This document shows positions 25,516 through 35,662 of a DNA stretch of 64,000 nt, piece by piece (position 1 is the first letter of the stretch; the number at the start of each line of letters is the position of its first letter). The DNA comes from Lentibacillus sp. JNUCC-1 (GTDB taxonomy: Bacteria > Bacillota > Bacilli > Bacillales > Amphibacillaceae), in NCBI RefSeq assembly GCF_009741735.1, contig NZ_WHOH01000003.1, positions 992,001-1,056,000 of the forward strand. The letters are read 5' to 3'. The translations under genes were made by a program, and so were the position numbers. A model generated the notes under the pieces. The model made no database searches. It worked only from the letters and a program-made list of their open reading frames with translations, and was not told the DNA's origin.

Positions 25516-26046
25516 ATGGAAACTAAAGAGGTTATTGATACGCTAACCCATTACAGACACGACCTTTTGAATCAATTACAAGTCATTCATGGTTATCTTG
25601 GCATGGGTAAACCTGATAAAGCAGAAGAAAAGTTGTCAGCTTACACGAGTCAACTGGACCAAGAAAGGCGACTCATGCATCTTGGTTTGCCAGATTTTGC
25701 TCTTTGGGTGATCCGTTTTAATATGGAACAGACGCATTTTCGTCTCACATATAAAATTGAATCTCATCCCGTTTCACCGAAGCTTGACCAGAAAATTGTG
25801 AAGTCATGTGAAACGTTATTTCAAGTGTTTCGGAGCCACGCAGCTGTTCATGAATTACATCAGGCCCATTTGCATTTTCATGAAGAGCGCATTAAAAAAA
25901 CGTACATCATACATATTAATATGACAGGTACCTTTGTGGATGCAAAAGAATTAAAAAAACAATTGCAACACAAACTGCCTTCTGTTATTGTTCATAAAGA
26001 AGATAAACAGCTCGGTTGTATACTTACATTTGAGCAAGATGAATAG
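25516..26046 (+). CDS. spo0B: Sporulation initiation phosphotransferase Spo0B
   Basis: Start at ATG 25516, eight bases after GGGGG; an ATG two codons upstream is too close. 176 residues. The active-site helix has HYRHDLLNQLQVIHGYL near residues 12-30, with the phosphorylated histidine in RHD-LNQLQ. The remainder is a degenerate kinase-like ATPase fold. Spo0B passes phosphate from Spo0F to Spo0A. It lies directly upstream of obg, as in Bacillus. Confidence 0.9.
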   Translation: METKEVIDTLTHYRHDLLNQLQVIHGYLGMGKPDKAEEKLSAYTSQLDQERRLMHLGLPDFALWVIRFNMEQTHFRLTYKIESHPVSPKLDQKIVKSCETLFQVFRSHAAVHELHQAHLHFHEERIKKTYIIHINMTGTFVDAKELKKQLQHKLPSVIVHKEDKQLGCILTFEQDE

Positions 26047-26055
26047 GGTGACGCT

Positions 26056-27342
26056 ATGTTTGTAGATCAGGTTAACGTATATATTAAAGCAGGTGACGGT
26101 GGTGACGGCCTAGTCGCTTACCGTCGGGAAAAATATGTTCCAATGGGCGGCCCCGCTGGCGGAGATGGCGGAAATGGCGGTGACGTTGTCTTTAGAGTCG
26201 ACGAAGGGTTAAACACACTCATGGATCTCCGTTATAACCGACATTATAAGGCTAAACGCGGAGAAAATGGCATGAGCAAAAATCAGCATGGCAAAAATGC
26301 ATTGCCGCGTATTGTAGCGGTTCCTCCTGGGACAACTGTTACAGATACTAATACAGGAGAAGTTCTAGCAGATCTAACAACTCATGGACAAGAGGCTGTC
26401 ATTGCTAAAGGTGGACGCGGGGGCAGAGGGAATGTTCGCTTTGCCACCCCTCGCAACCCTGCACCTGAAATTGCTGAAAAAGGTGAACCCGGGGTGGACC
26501 TTGAAGTCAACGTGGAACTAAAGCTTATTGCTGATGTGGGATTGGTTGGCTTTCCGAGCGTGGGCAAATCAACGTTGTTATCCGTGGTAAGTGCAGCTAA
26601 ACCTAAAATTGCTGATTATCATTTCACGACACTTGCTCCAAACCTGGGTGTTGTTCAAACTCAAGATGGCCGCAGTTTCGTTATGGCTGATTTACCAGGG
26701 CTAATCGAAGGTGCTCATGAAGGCGTTGGCTTAGGTCAACAATTCCTTCGCCATGTCGACCGAACAAGGGTACTTGTTCATGTGATTGATATGGCAGGTA
26801 CAGAAGGACGTGATCCTTATGAGGATTTCATGACCATCAATCACGAATTAAACCAGTATGATGCAACTCTAAAGGATCGTCCTCAGATCATTGCTGCAAA
26901 TAAAATGGATATGCCGGATGCAGAAGCTAATCTTAAGGCGTTTAGATCACAATTGAGCGATGATTATCCGATTTATTCAATATCTGCGTTAACGAAATCA
27001 GGACTGAGAGATTTGTTGTTTTCTGTTGCGGATAAGCTTGATGCGATCCCTAAATATACAGAAGAAACACAGGAAGATAAAACTGAAGACACAGTTATTT
27101 ATAAACACCGAAAACAAACAGACGAGTTCAAAATCACCCGTGATCCAGACGGGGCTTACGTGCTTTCAGGTGAAAAAATTGAAAAACTGTTCAAGATGAC
27201 AGATCTGACCCGTGAAGAATCTGCCCAGCGCTTTTCCAGACAGCTGCGGGGGATGGGTGTAGATGAAGCGTTAAGAAAACGAGGCGCAAAAGATGGCGAT
27301 ACCATTAGGCTTCTGGATCTTGAATTTGAATTTATTGATTAA
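26056..27342 (+). CDS. obg: GTPase Obg
   Basis: 428 residues. Glycine-rich Obg fold at 1-158 ([14 protein letters not shown]), G domain with [11 protein letters not shown] near 166 and [16 protein letters not shown] near 212, NKMD near 283, and the C-terminal OCT domain. Obg binds the 50S ribosomal subunit and in Bacillus is needed for sporulation onset and the stress response. It follows spo0B by nine bases. Confidence 0.97.
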   Translation: MFVDQVNVYIKAGDGGDGLVAYRREKYVPMGGPAGGDGGNGGDVVFRVDEGLNTLMDLRYNRHYKAKRGENGMSKNQHGKNALPRIVAVPPGTTVTDTNTGEVLADLTTHGQEAVIAKGGRGGRGNVRFATPRNPAPEIAEKGEPGVDLEVNVELKLIADVGLVGFPSVGKSTLLSVVSAAKPKIADYHFTTLAPNLGVVQTQDGRSFVMADLPGLIEGAHEGVGLGQQFLRHVDRTRVLVHVIDMAGTEGRDPYEDFMTINHELNQYDATLKDRPQIIAANKMDMPDAEANLKAFRSQLSDDYPIYSISALTKSGLRDLLFSVADKLDAIPKYTEETQEDKTEDTVIYKHRKQTDEFKITRDPDGAYVLSGEKIEKLFKMTDLTREESAQRFSRQLRGMGVDEALRKRGAKDGDTIRLLDLEFEFID

Positions 27343-27375
27343 CACCTGAATCAATCGACTCACACATTATATTTA

Positions 27376-27403
27376 AGCCGTTCCTACGAGGAGCGGTTTT
27401 TTT
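27376..27403 (+). terminator. Terminator after obg
   Basis: CCGTTCCT / AGGAGCGG stem with ACG loop and a run of seven T. Confidence 0.88.
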
Positions 27404-27496
27404 ATTTGAACAACAGGAATCATTCAACATTTAAGGCGTGTATGCATATGTTGATAGAGAGCTAAATGCCCAGAAATGAAAGGAGTCTGAATCAGC

Positions 27497-28344
27497 TTGA
27501 AAATTCACGTTGTACAAAAAGGCGATACATTGTGGGAAATCGCAGAAAAATATCATGTTTCTTATGAGGCATTAATTGAAGCAAATCCTCAGTTGTCCAG
27601 TCCAGATATGATCATGCCTGGTATGAAAGTTAAGGTTCCTGCCGACTCAAAAGCCGTTAAAACAAAACAAATGAAAAAGACCTCCCCTTCTGTTGAAAAA
27701 CCTTATAAGGACACGTCACCCGCGCCAAAGCCCGTCATTAAAGAGGACGATCATGAAAAGCCAAAACATGTTGAGCCGGAGATGCCGTTTTTAAAACCGC
27801 TTGAAAAGCCAAGTCTTGAAATGCCGGATATGTATACTGTACCGCAGCACAGCGAAATGCCCGATATGCAAGAACACTATCAAAAACCAGTTTCTCAGCC
27901 ACAACAGCAAATGCCGCAAATGATGCCACAACAACCTGTCCATCAAGTGAACTGTCCACCGCCCCAACATCACGGCATGATGCAGCCTAATATATGCATG
28001 TGCTGCGGGCAACCACAACACATGCAACCAGCTATGCCAATGCCGCAAAGTGATTGTGGCTGTCATTCCAAACAACACACACCTGCTACCCCACAGCACT
28101 ATATGCCACAGCAAAATTACGGGCCTATGCCTGGAATGAACCAAGGGATGATGCCTCAAGGGAATTATGGCGAAATGCCTGCCCCAGACCACCACAATAT
28201 GAACACATGGCAGAACCCGGCTATGCAACACACTTATCCGCCAATGCAACAGGGGAATATGCCGATGTCACCTTATCCTGCCCCCCTGGCTATCCTATGG
28301 CATATGGTGATCGAACAAACGAGGACGAAACAAGTGATGAGTAA
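27497..28344 (+). CDS. safA: Spore coat assembly protein SafA (frame broken near 3' end)
   Basis: TTG start behind AAAGGAG. An N-terminal LysM domain (MKIHVVQKGDTLWEIAEKYH to MPGMKVKVP) matches SafA, followed by a lysine/proline linker and a long Met/Pro/Gln/His-rich region with CMCCGQPQH and SDCGCHSKQH. As written the frame continues to 28354 with an unlikely end (LAILWHMVIEQT). Adding one C to the six-C run at 28281-28286 gives PAPPGYPMAYGDRTNEDET and stop at 28344, 282 residues. That ending suits SafA, an inner coat organiser that binds cortex peptidoglycan. Confidence 0.82.
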
Positions 28345-28353
28345 ATATAATTA

Positions 28354-28389
28354 GAGAGGGGAAGATTCTATCTTCGCCTCTTTTTTTGA
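28354..28389 (+). terminator. Terminator after safA
   Basis: GAGAGGGGAAGAT pairs with ATCTTCGCCTC (one mismatch), followed by TTTTTTT. Confidence 0.8.
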
Positions 28390-28471
28390 TTTCAACAATA
28401 CCATAATCATTCACCCCATATCATAAACATGATAAAATTAAGCCAGTATATCTTTTGAAGGAGCGAATAAC

Positions 28472-29212
28472 ATGAAGCAAACAATACAGCAGATTACGAA
28501 CTGGCTGCAGCAAAAGGTTAAAGAAGCAAAAGTAAACGGGCTTGTAGTTGGGGTGAGCGGCGGCTTGGACTCGGCTGTTGTCGCTTACCTCATTAGAGGG
28601 GCATTTCCGGAAAATTCACTTGCAGTTATTATGCCAATTCAGACAAGACAGAGTGATCTGCAAGATGCAGAAGCAGTTGTCACAGGTTCCGGCATCCAAA
28701 GCATGACAGTTGATTTAACTGAAGCACATGGTCAATTATATAAAAATATTTCTGCCAGCTTGAATGAAAAAAGCGCGTTTGTTTCTGAACGAGATCAAAT
28801 GGCTAATGCAAATTTGCGGGCTAGACTTCGAATGAGCACATTATATACGATAGCATCTCACCGGAATTACCTTGTCGTGGGAACCGATAATGCAAGTGAA
28901 TGGCATACGGGATATTTCACGAAATATGGCGATGGCGGTGTCGATATACAGCCCATCACAGATTTCACCAAAGAAGAAGTTCGAAAACTGGCTGAATATC
29001 TTGGTGTGCCTGAGAAGATTATTGCCAAACAACCGAGCGCCGATCTATGGGAAGGTCAGACAGATGAAACAGAAATGGGTACGACTTATGAGCGCATTGA
29101 TGCTTATTTATCAGGAGAAACAATTCCGGAACAAGATCAGCGCATTATTGAGCGCATGCATCAACAAACCGAACATAAACGTGCTCCTTTACCGCGATTT
29201 AAACGTTCATAA
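28472..29212 (+). CDS. nadE: NAD(+) synthase, ammonia-dependent type
   Basis: ATG after GAAGGAGCG; 246 residues. PP-loop motif VGVSGGLDSAVVAYL near residue 26, RARLRMSTLYTIAS, VVGTDNASEWHTGYFTKYGDGG near 132, and PSADLWEGQTDE. No glutaminase domain, so it uses ammonia to amidate deamido-NAD, the last step of NAD synthesis. It is shorter than the 272-residue NadE of B. subtilis and resembles the short bacterial/archaeal form. Confidence 0.92.
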   Translation: MKQTIQQITNWLQQKVKEAKVNGLVVGVSGGLDSAVVAYLIRGAFPENSLAVIMPIQTRQSDLQDAEAVVTGSGIQSMTVDLTEAHGQLYKNISASLNEKSAFVSERDQMANANLRARLRMSTLYTIASHRNYLVVGTDNASEWHTGYFTKYGDGGVDIQPITDFTKEEVRKLAEYLGVPEKIIAKQPSADLWEGQTDETEMGTTYERIDAYLSGETIPEQDQRIIERMHQQTEHKRAPLPRFKRS

Positions 29213-29224
29213 TAACAAGAATAA

Positions 29225-29265
29225 AAACACCTCCCGAATCCACACTAAAGGTCAGGGAGGTGTTT
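29225..29265 (+). promoter_or_regulatory. Hairpin covering the ribosome site of the YhcN-like gene
   Basis: AAACACCTCCC (29225-29235) and GGGAGGTGTTT (29255-29265) are a perfect 11-bp inverted repeat. The 3' arm contains the GGGAGGTG ribosome-binding site of the next gene. It may stop transcription of nadE or mask translation. Confidence 0.55.
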
Positions 29266-29268
29266 CGC

Positions 29269-29805
29269 ATGAAGCGAGCATATATAACATGTTTATTAAG
29301 TGGTTTTTTACTTCTTACAGGGTGCGCCCAGGAAAATTCTCAGTCGCCCTCTGAAAAAGAAGGAACAAAGACGGATCCTGTCAATTATGAAACAGCTGAC
29401 GAACGAGATCAGAAGCCAGGAAATGATAAAAGGATTTATGGGACACCTGAAGAGAAGAAACGAATTAATTCAGGTAATCGAAACCGCCAATACACCGATT
29501 TATTTACAACCGAAGAGTCCCAGGAGATCAGTGACCGACTTTTGCATAATAAAGACATAACCCAAGCGCAAGTAGCCATCAAAGATGACGAAGTAATTGT
29601 GGCGGTCATGCTGGCTCCAGGAAGCAGTAACAAGATCAGGCATAAGGTGAAATCCGATGTGCAGACAATGATGCCGGACAAAAAGGTTACAGTCTATACA
29701 GACGCTCGATATCTTGATCATAAAGACGATATGAACGCAGGCAGAAAACCTTCAGACGTTGATTCGTATATTCAAGAATATCTGGAAAACTTTTTTGACA
29801 AATAA
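29269..29805 (+). CDS. YhcN/YlaJ family sporulation lipoprotein
   Basis: ATG 29269 behind GGGAGGTG; 178 residues. Lipoprotein signal peptide with lipobox LLTGCA (Cys near residue 18). An acidic, low-complexity linker follows, then a YhcN/YlaJ-type domain (ITQAQVAIKDDEVIVAVMLA, KVKSDVQTMMPDKKVTVYTD). Members are spore-associated lipoproteins of unclear function in germination. It is anchored to the outer face of a membrane. Confidence 0.82.
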   Translation: MKRAYITCLLSGFLLLTGCAQENSQSPSEKEGTKTDPVNYETADERDQKPGNDKRIYGTPEEKKRINSGNRNRQYTDLFTTEESQEISDRLLHNKDITQAQVAIKDDEVIVAVMLAPGSSNKIRHKVKSDVQTMMPDKKVTVYTDARYLDHKDDMNAGRKPSDVDSYIQEYLENFFDK

Positions 29806-29864
29806 TTTGTTAAAAAAATGCCGCGCAACAAGCCATAATGGCATCCTGCCTGCAATTTTTACTT

Positions 29865-29889
29865 TATACCAGTGGCATTCTCTGGTATA
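29865..29889. promoter_or_regulatory. Palindromic operator-like site before yebC
   Basis: TATACCAG and CTGGTATA are a perfect 8-bp inverted repeat with a nine-base spacer, 35 bases before the yebC start and overlapping a possible -10 (TATAGT at 29886). It looks like a repressor binding site. Confidence 0.4.
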
Positions 29890-29923
29890 GTTTAAAAGAG
29901 ATTGTTTGAGAGGAGAATGCGCT

Positions 29924-30655
29924 ATGGCTGGACATTCCAAATGGAAAAACATCCAACGCAGAAAAAATGCTCAAGATGCCAAACGCGGTAAAATATTTAT
30001 GCAGCATGCTAAAAATATATATGTAGCTGCCAAAGAAGGCGGCGGTGACCCTGAAATGAACCCGGGACTCAGAACTGCAGTCGATAAGGCTAAAGCAGAT
30101 AATATGCCAAACGACAATATTGATCGGGCTATTAAGAAAGCGACCGGCACTTTGGACGGGGTCAGCTATGAAGAGGTCACTTATGAAGGTTACGGTCCTG
30201 GCGGCGCAGCAGTTATTGTGCATGTACTCACTGATAACCGCAACAGAACAGCTGCAGAAGTTCGTCATGCATTCAAAAAAAATGATGGAAATCTCGGGGA
30301 AAACGGCAGTGTATCATTCATGTTTGATCGAAAGGGCTACATCGTTATACTGAATGAAGATAACACCATAGATGAAGACACAATAACTTTAGATGCGATC
30401 GAAGCCGGTGCTGAAGATATTGTAAATGCGGATGGTGCTTACGAGATTTATACCGCACCTGAAGATTATTCAAGTGTATGCGATCATTTGACTGCTAGTG
30501 GTTACCAGCTTGAAGAAGCTGAATTGACCTTGATTCCCCAAACGTATACTGAACTTGAAGACGAACAGGCTGAAAAAATGATGAATTTATTGGATATGCT
30601 GGAGAATGACGAAGATGTTCAGGATATTCATCACAACATGAAAGAAGACGAATAA
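29924..30655 (+). CDS. yebC: YebC/PmpR family transcriptional/translation factor
   Basis: ATG 29924 behind GAGAGGAG, giving [14 protein letters not shown], the fixed N-terminus of the family; 243 residues. Other conserved parts are [19 protein letters not shown] and [13 protein letters not shown]. Known members act as DNA-binding regulators or, as shown for related proteins, help ribosomes through proline stretches. It is upstream of ruvAB, as in many bacteria. Confidence 0.95.
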   Translation: MAGHSKWKNIQRRKNAQDAKRGKIFMQHAKNIYVAAKEGGGDPEMNPGLRTAVDKAKADNMPNDNIDRAIKKATGTLDGVSYEEVTYEGYGPGGAAVIVHVLTDNRNRTAAEVRHAFKKNDGNLGENGSVSFMFDRKGYIVILNEDNTIDEDTITLDAIEAGAEDIVNADGAYEIYTAPEDYSSVCDHLTASGYQLEEAELTLIPQTYTELEDEQAEKMMNLLDMLENDEDVQDIHHNMKEDE

Positions 30656-30741
30656 GCAGAAAGAGCTTCCATTGTATAAGGCGATGGAAGTTTTCCATTT
30701 TCTTGAGTTGTGTTAGAATAAGTCATAAGGGAGTCGATCAT

Positions 30742-31350
30742 ATGATTGCATATATTCAAGGGATCTTAACAGATATAACCGATGAATCTGTAGTGGTTGA
30801 TGTCCATGGCATCGGATATGAAATCATCTGCCCTAACCCCTACATTTTTCAAGGGTCTGTGGATCAGCCGGTTAAAATACATACATATCAGCATGTCCGG
30901 GAAGATGCAATGATACTTTACGGGTTTAAAAATACATCTTTAAAAGACCTGTTTATTAAATTAATATCTGTTTCCGGCATCGGACCAAAAGGCGCCGTAA
31001 ATATTCTGGGAGCGGTTGATGTCAGTGAATTTGCTGCAGCTGTGGAGCGTGAGGATAAAACTTTCCTGACTAAGTTTCCAGGTGTTGGCAAAAAAACCGC
31101 CCAGCAAATCATTCTTGATTTAAAAGGGAAATTAACGTCAATGCTGACAGCTGTGGAAAGTGTGCCGGGAAAAACAGTCATTTATGCTGATGAGGCAGAC
31201 AGTCACTTGGTTGATATGAAGGAAGCATTGAAAGCCTTAGGTTATACAGAACGCGAAATTGACGGCATAATGCCCGAATTGCACAAACAACCACCCGAAA
31301 CGACAGATGCAGCGGTTCGTCAAGCGTTGGTTTTATTGACTAAAAACTGA
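30742..31350 (+). CDS. ruvA: Holliday junction DNA helicase subunit RuvA
   Basis: ATG 30742 after AAGGGAG; 202 residues. OB-fold start MIAYIQGILTDI, HhH motifs LISVSGIGPKGAVNIL and KFPGVGKKTAQQIILDLK, and the C-terminal domain that contacts RuvB (DMKEALKALGYTEREI). RuvA binds the four-way junction during recombination. Followed by ruvB after 16 bases. Confidence 0.96.
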   Translation: MIAYIQGILTDITDESVVVDVHGIGYEIICPNPYIFQGSVDQPVKIHTYQHVREDAMILYGFKNTSLKDLFIKLISVSGIGPKGAVNILGAVDVSEFAAAVEREDKTFLTKFPGVGKKTAQQIILDLKGKLTSMLTAVESVPGKTVIYADEADSHLVDMKEALKALGYTEREIDGIMPELHKQPPETTDAAVRQALVLLTKN

Positions 31351-31366
31351 CAGGGAGTCATAAATT

Positions 31367-32362
31367 ATGGATGAACGTATGGTAACGGGCGCTTATCAGC
31401 AGGATGATTCTGTTGAACTGAGTTTGCGTCCTGAAACACTCAACCAATATATTGGTCAGCACAAGGTAAAAGAGAACTTGAGTATCTTTATTCAGGCAGC
31501 GAAAATGCGTAATGAACCGCTGGACCATGTTCTTTTGTATGGTCCGCCCGGGTTGGGGAAAACAACACTCGCCGGAATTATCGCCAATGAAATGGGTGTA
31601 TCATTTCGGACAACTTCCGGGCCTGCCATTGAACGGGCAGGAGATTTGGCAGCGATTTTATCTGCACTTGAACCTGGTGATGTTCTGTTCATTGATGAAG
31701 TCCACAGACTGCCCCGTTCTGTAGAAGAAGTTCTTTATCCTGCAATGGAAGACTTCTTTTTGGATATTGTCATTGGAACAGGTCCTAGCGCCAAGTCAGT
31801 GAGAATCGATCTTCCACCCTTTACACTTATTGGCGCAACCACCAGGGCGGGCTTGCTGACAGCACCGCTCAGAGACCGATTTGGTGTTTTGTCCAGGCTT
31901 GAATTTTACGATACAGATGATCTGTGTGCCATTATAGAACGTACCGCAGATATTTTTAATGCTTCTATTCATAAAAATGCTGCACTCGAAGTGGCGAAAC
32001 GTTCGAGGGGAACCCCTCGTATTGCCAATAGATTGCTGAAACGTATCCGGGATATATCCCAAGTGAGTGGTGAGGCTGAAATTAGTTTTGCGACAGCTAA
32101 CAAAGCTTTATCAATGTTGCAAGTTGATGCTGCAGGGTTGGATCATATTGATCACAAATTGCTTAAGAGCATAATTGAAGGATTTAATGGCGGCCCGGTT
32201 GGGCTCGACACCATTGCAGCTACGATTGGAGAAGAATCCCAAACAATTGAAGATGTTTATGAGCCATTTTTACTTCAAATCGGCTTCATCCAAAGAACAC
32301 CAAGAGGCCGGGTGGCCACAGAGAAAGCCTATCAACACTTTGGTCTGGAAGGGTTGATGTAG
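31367..32362 (+). CDS. ruvB: Holliday junction branch migration ATPase RuvB
   Basis: 331 residues. Walker [13 protein letters not shown] near 60, Walker [17 protein letters not shown] near 108, sensor [18 protein letters not shown] near 155, and the C-terminal winged helix ([16 protein letters not shown]). The hexameric motor drives branch migration with RuvA. Confidence 0.98.
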   Translation: MDERMVTGAYQQDDSVELSLRPETLNQYIGQHKVKENLSIFIQAAKMRNEPLDHVLLYGPPGLGKTTLAGIIANEMGVSFRTTSGPAIERAGDLAAILSALEPGDVLFIDEVHRLPRSVEEVLYPAMEDFFLDIVIGTGPSAKSVRIDLPPFTLIGATTRAGLLTAPLRDRFGVLSRLEFYDTDDLCAIIERTADIFNASIHKNAALEVAKRSRGTPRIANRLLKRIRDISQVSGEAEISFATANKALSMLQVDAAGLDHIDHKLLKSIIEGFNGGPVGLDTIAATIGEESQTIEDVYEPFLLQIGFIQRTPRGRVATEKAYQHFGLEGLM

Positions 32363-32363
32363 C

Positions 32364-32561
32364 ATGCATCCTGGCAAGCTTATGATTGTGCTTGGAGCCG
32401 TTTTATTGCTGGTAGGTCTTTTGTGGACCTTTGTCGGCAAACTGCCAGGAGATATTAGTTTTAAAAAAGGCAATGTCAGCTTTCATTTCCCTATTATGAC
32501 ATCAATCATCGTGAGTGTTTTGTTGACATTGATCTTGTTTATAGTAAATAAATTCAGGTAA
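32364..32561 (+). CDS. DUF2905 membrane protein
   Basis: Starts one base after ruvB; 65 residues with two membrane helices separated by [19 protein letters not shown], the signature of DUF2905 proteins. Function unknown; it often lies between ruvB and queA in Bacilli, as here. Confidence 0.85.
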   Translation: MHPGKLMIVLGAVLLLVGLLWTFVGKLPGDISFKKGNVSFHFPIMTSIIVSVLLTLILFIVNKFR

Positions 32562-32587
32562 ACCGTTGGATGATGAGGAGATTTATT

Positions 32588-33616
32588 ATGGATATAGAAG
32601 AATTCGATTTTGAGCTTCCAGAACCATTAATCGCACAAACCCCTTTAAAAGACAGAACTGCATCTCGTCTGCTGGTTATGGATAAATTAACGGGCGAGAT
32701 CACACATACACATTTTGCACATGTTATAGACTACCTGCAACAGGGAGATTGCTTGGTGTTGAATGATACACGGGTACTGCCTGCGCGCCTTTATGGTCAT
32801 AAACAAGATACAGGAGCAAAAGTGGAAATTCTTTTACTCCATCAGGTGGAAGGTGACCAATGGGAGGTACTGGCTAAACCTGCTAAGAAAATAAAACCAG
32901 GTACTGAAATTGTGTTTGGTGATGGACGGTTGAAGGCTCAATGTATCAGCATAAAAGATCATGGCGGACGGATAATGGAATTTTCCTATACGGGTATTTT
33001 TTATGAGGTGCTTGATGCGCTTGGAGAAATGCCGCTGCCGCCTTACATTAAGGAACAACTGCCAGAGCAAGAGCGATATCAGACTGTTTATGCCAAAGAA
33101 CGCGGATCTGCTGCAGCTCCCACCGCTGGATTGCACTTTACGAAAGAGCTGCTCCAGACCATTGAAGAAAAAGGAGTCAAGCTGGCCTTCATCACATTAC
33201 ATGTCGGGCTTGGAACATTTCGTCCGGTAAGTGTTGATAACATTGAGTCACATGATATGCACTCAGAATTTTATTCAATGTCACAGGAGACAGCTGAATT
33301 GCTGAACAAAGTCAAGGCAGACGACGGACGGATTATATCTGTCGGAACAACCTCGACACGCACACTGGAAACAATCGCCCGCGATCATGATGGTGTGTTT
33401 GCTGAAACGAGCGGCTGGACAGACATTTTCATCTATCCGCCGTACAAGTTTCAAGCAATTGACGGTCTGATTACAAACTTTCACTTGCCAAAGTCAACCT
33501 TAATCATGCTCGTTAGCGCTTTTAGTACAAAAGATCATATTATGAATGCCTACAAAGAAGCCGTAAGAGAACAATATCGATTCTTCAGCTTCGGTGACGC
33601 CATGTTGCTATTATGA
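32588..33616 (+). CDS. queA: S-adenosylmethionine:tRNA ribosyltransferase-isomerase
   Basis: ATG 32588 behind GATGAGGAG; an in-frame start six codons earlier has no site. 342 residues. Conserved [37 protein letters not shown], and [10 protein letters not shown]. It adds the cyclopentene ring to preQ1-modified tRNA in queuosine synthesis. Tgt, the preceding enzyme in the pathway, is encoded next. Confidence 0.97.
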   Translation: MDIEEFDFELPEPLIAQTPLKDRTASRLLVMDKLTGEITHTHFAHVIDYLQQGDCLVLNDTRVLPARLYGHKQDTGAKVEILLLHQVEGDQWEVLAKPAKKIKPGTEIVFGDGRLKAQCISIKDHGGRIMEFSYTGIFYEVLDALGEMPLPPYIKEQLPEQERYQTVYAKERGSAAAPTAGLHFTKELLQTIEEKGVKLAFITLHVGLGTFRPVSVDNIESHDMHSEFYSMSQETAELLNKVKADDGRIISVGTTSTRTLETIARDHDGVFAETSGWTDIFIYPPYKFQAIDGLITNFHLPKSTLIMLVSAFSTKDHIMNAYKEAVREQYRFFSFGDAMLLL

Positions 33617-33658
33617 CGGTTTCTGATCAGGTTTATCATAAATAGGAAAATGAGGTAG

Positions 33659-34804
<1,146 letters not shown>

Positions 34805-34821
34805 TGAAAGGAGTGAATCGC

Positions 34822-35097
34822 ATGGATGCTCAATTATTCAGCGGACTGATTCCAATCATTCTGATGATTGCAGTCTTTTATTTCATATTGATCCGCCCGC
34901 AACAAAAGCGTCAAAAACAAGTTAAACAGATGCAGGCAGATCTCCAAAAGGGAAATAAAATCATTACCATTGGCGGCATGCACGGCACAGTGCACGCACT
35001 TGATGAAAACACAGTTGTGTTACAGGTAGAGGACGGAACTAAGCTTACATACGACCGTTCCGCAATTCGAGAAGTAAAAGATCAAACAGCCAACTAA
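34822..35097 (+). CDS. yajC: Preprotein translocase subunit YajC
   Basis: ATG 34822 behind AAAGGAGTG; 91 residues. One membrane helix (LIPIILMIAVFYFILIRPQQ), a basic stretch (QKRQKQVKQM), and the conserved GNKIITIGGMHGTV. Accessory part of the SecDF-YajC complex; secDF is about 4.5 kb downstream. Confidence 0.94.
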   Translation: MDAQLFSGLIPIILMIAVFYFILIRPQQKRQKQVKQMQADLQKGNKIITIGGMHGTVHALDENTVVLQVEDGTKLTYDRSAIREVKDQTAN

Positions 35098-35134
35098 AAA
35101 AAGATCAGAGGTTTGCGCCTCTGATCTTTTTTTT
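35097..35134. terminator. Bidirectional terminator after yajC
   Basis: AAAAGATCAGAGG and CCTCTGATCTTTT pair perfectly around TTTGCG, with T-rich flanks on both strands; it serves yajC and the convergent membrane gene. Confidence 0.92.
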
Positions 35135-35142
35135 ACAATATA

Positions 35143-35523
35143 TTATTGACTGTCTGATGCGGTTGTCATGTTAACGCCGACTACACCGCCAATGACTGCA
35201 GCCGCTATATAGCCAAGATGATATAAAACTTGGTGCAGATTCAGCCCCTCTTGATACCCCAAATATTGTACCAGAAAAACAAACAATGTAAACCCGATCC
35301 CGGTAAGCCCACCTATTAACCACCCTTTTTCTTTTCCTTTCAATCCAGCAAAGAGTCCGCCAATAAATAACGAAATGAGGCCTGCCGCCAGTGTTACCCA
35401 AAACAGCGCAGTTTCATTCATTGAAGTGAATTTCAACAGAAAACCCAGCAATAAACTTGCGATGAGAATAGAACCTAATACGATGATCCAACCATACATT
35501 AACGCTGTCATATGCTTTTTCAC
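35143..35523 (-). CDS. TIGR04086 family membrane protein
   Basis: GTG start at 35523 behind AGGGGGATGATCAT on the minus strand; 126 residues and four membrane helices (YGWIIVLGSILIASLLLGFLL in part, ALFWVTLAAGLISLFIGGLF, LIGGLTGIGFTLFVFLVQYL, AAAVIGGVVGV). The pattern matches YrzE-like TIGR04086 proteins of spore formers, found here between yajC and spoVB. Function unknown. Confidence 0.8.
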   Translation of the reverse strand: MKKHMTALMYGWIIVLGSILIASLLLGFLLKFTSMNETALFWVTLAAGLISLFIGGLFAGLKGKEKGWLIGGLTGIGFTLFVFLVQYLGYQEGLNLHQVLYHLGYIAAAVIGGVVGVNMTTASDSQ

Positions 35524-35662
35524 ATGATCATCCCCCTGTAGTTGTCCTTTTGTACATGTTTATTCCAGTTATTTAAAAATAGACTATAAATATTGTACAA
35601 GATATCGGCATATCATCTTAGAGGAGAGGACAACCTGTTTTTTAAAGGAGGGTGGACATGGT

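Noticed and set aside
27791..28249. Open frame of 152 codons on the minus strand opposite safA
   Set aside because: Low-complexity His/Leu/Trp product results from the complement of the Met/Pro/Gln-rich coat protein; no start signal.
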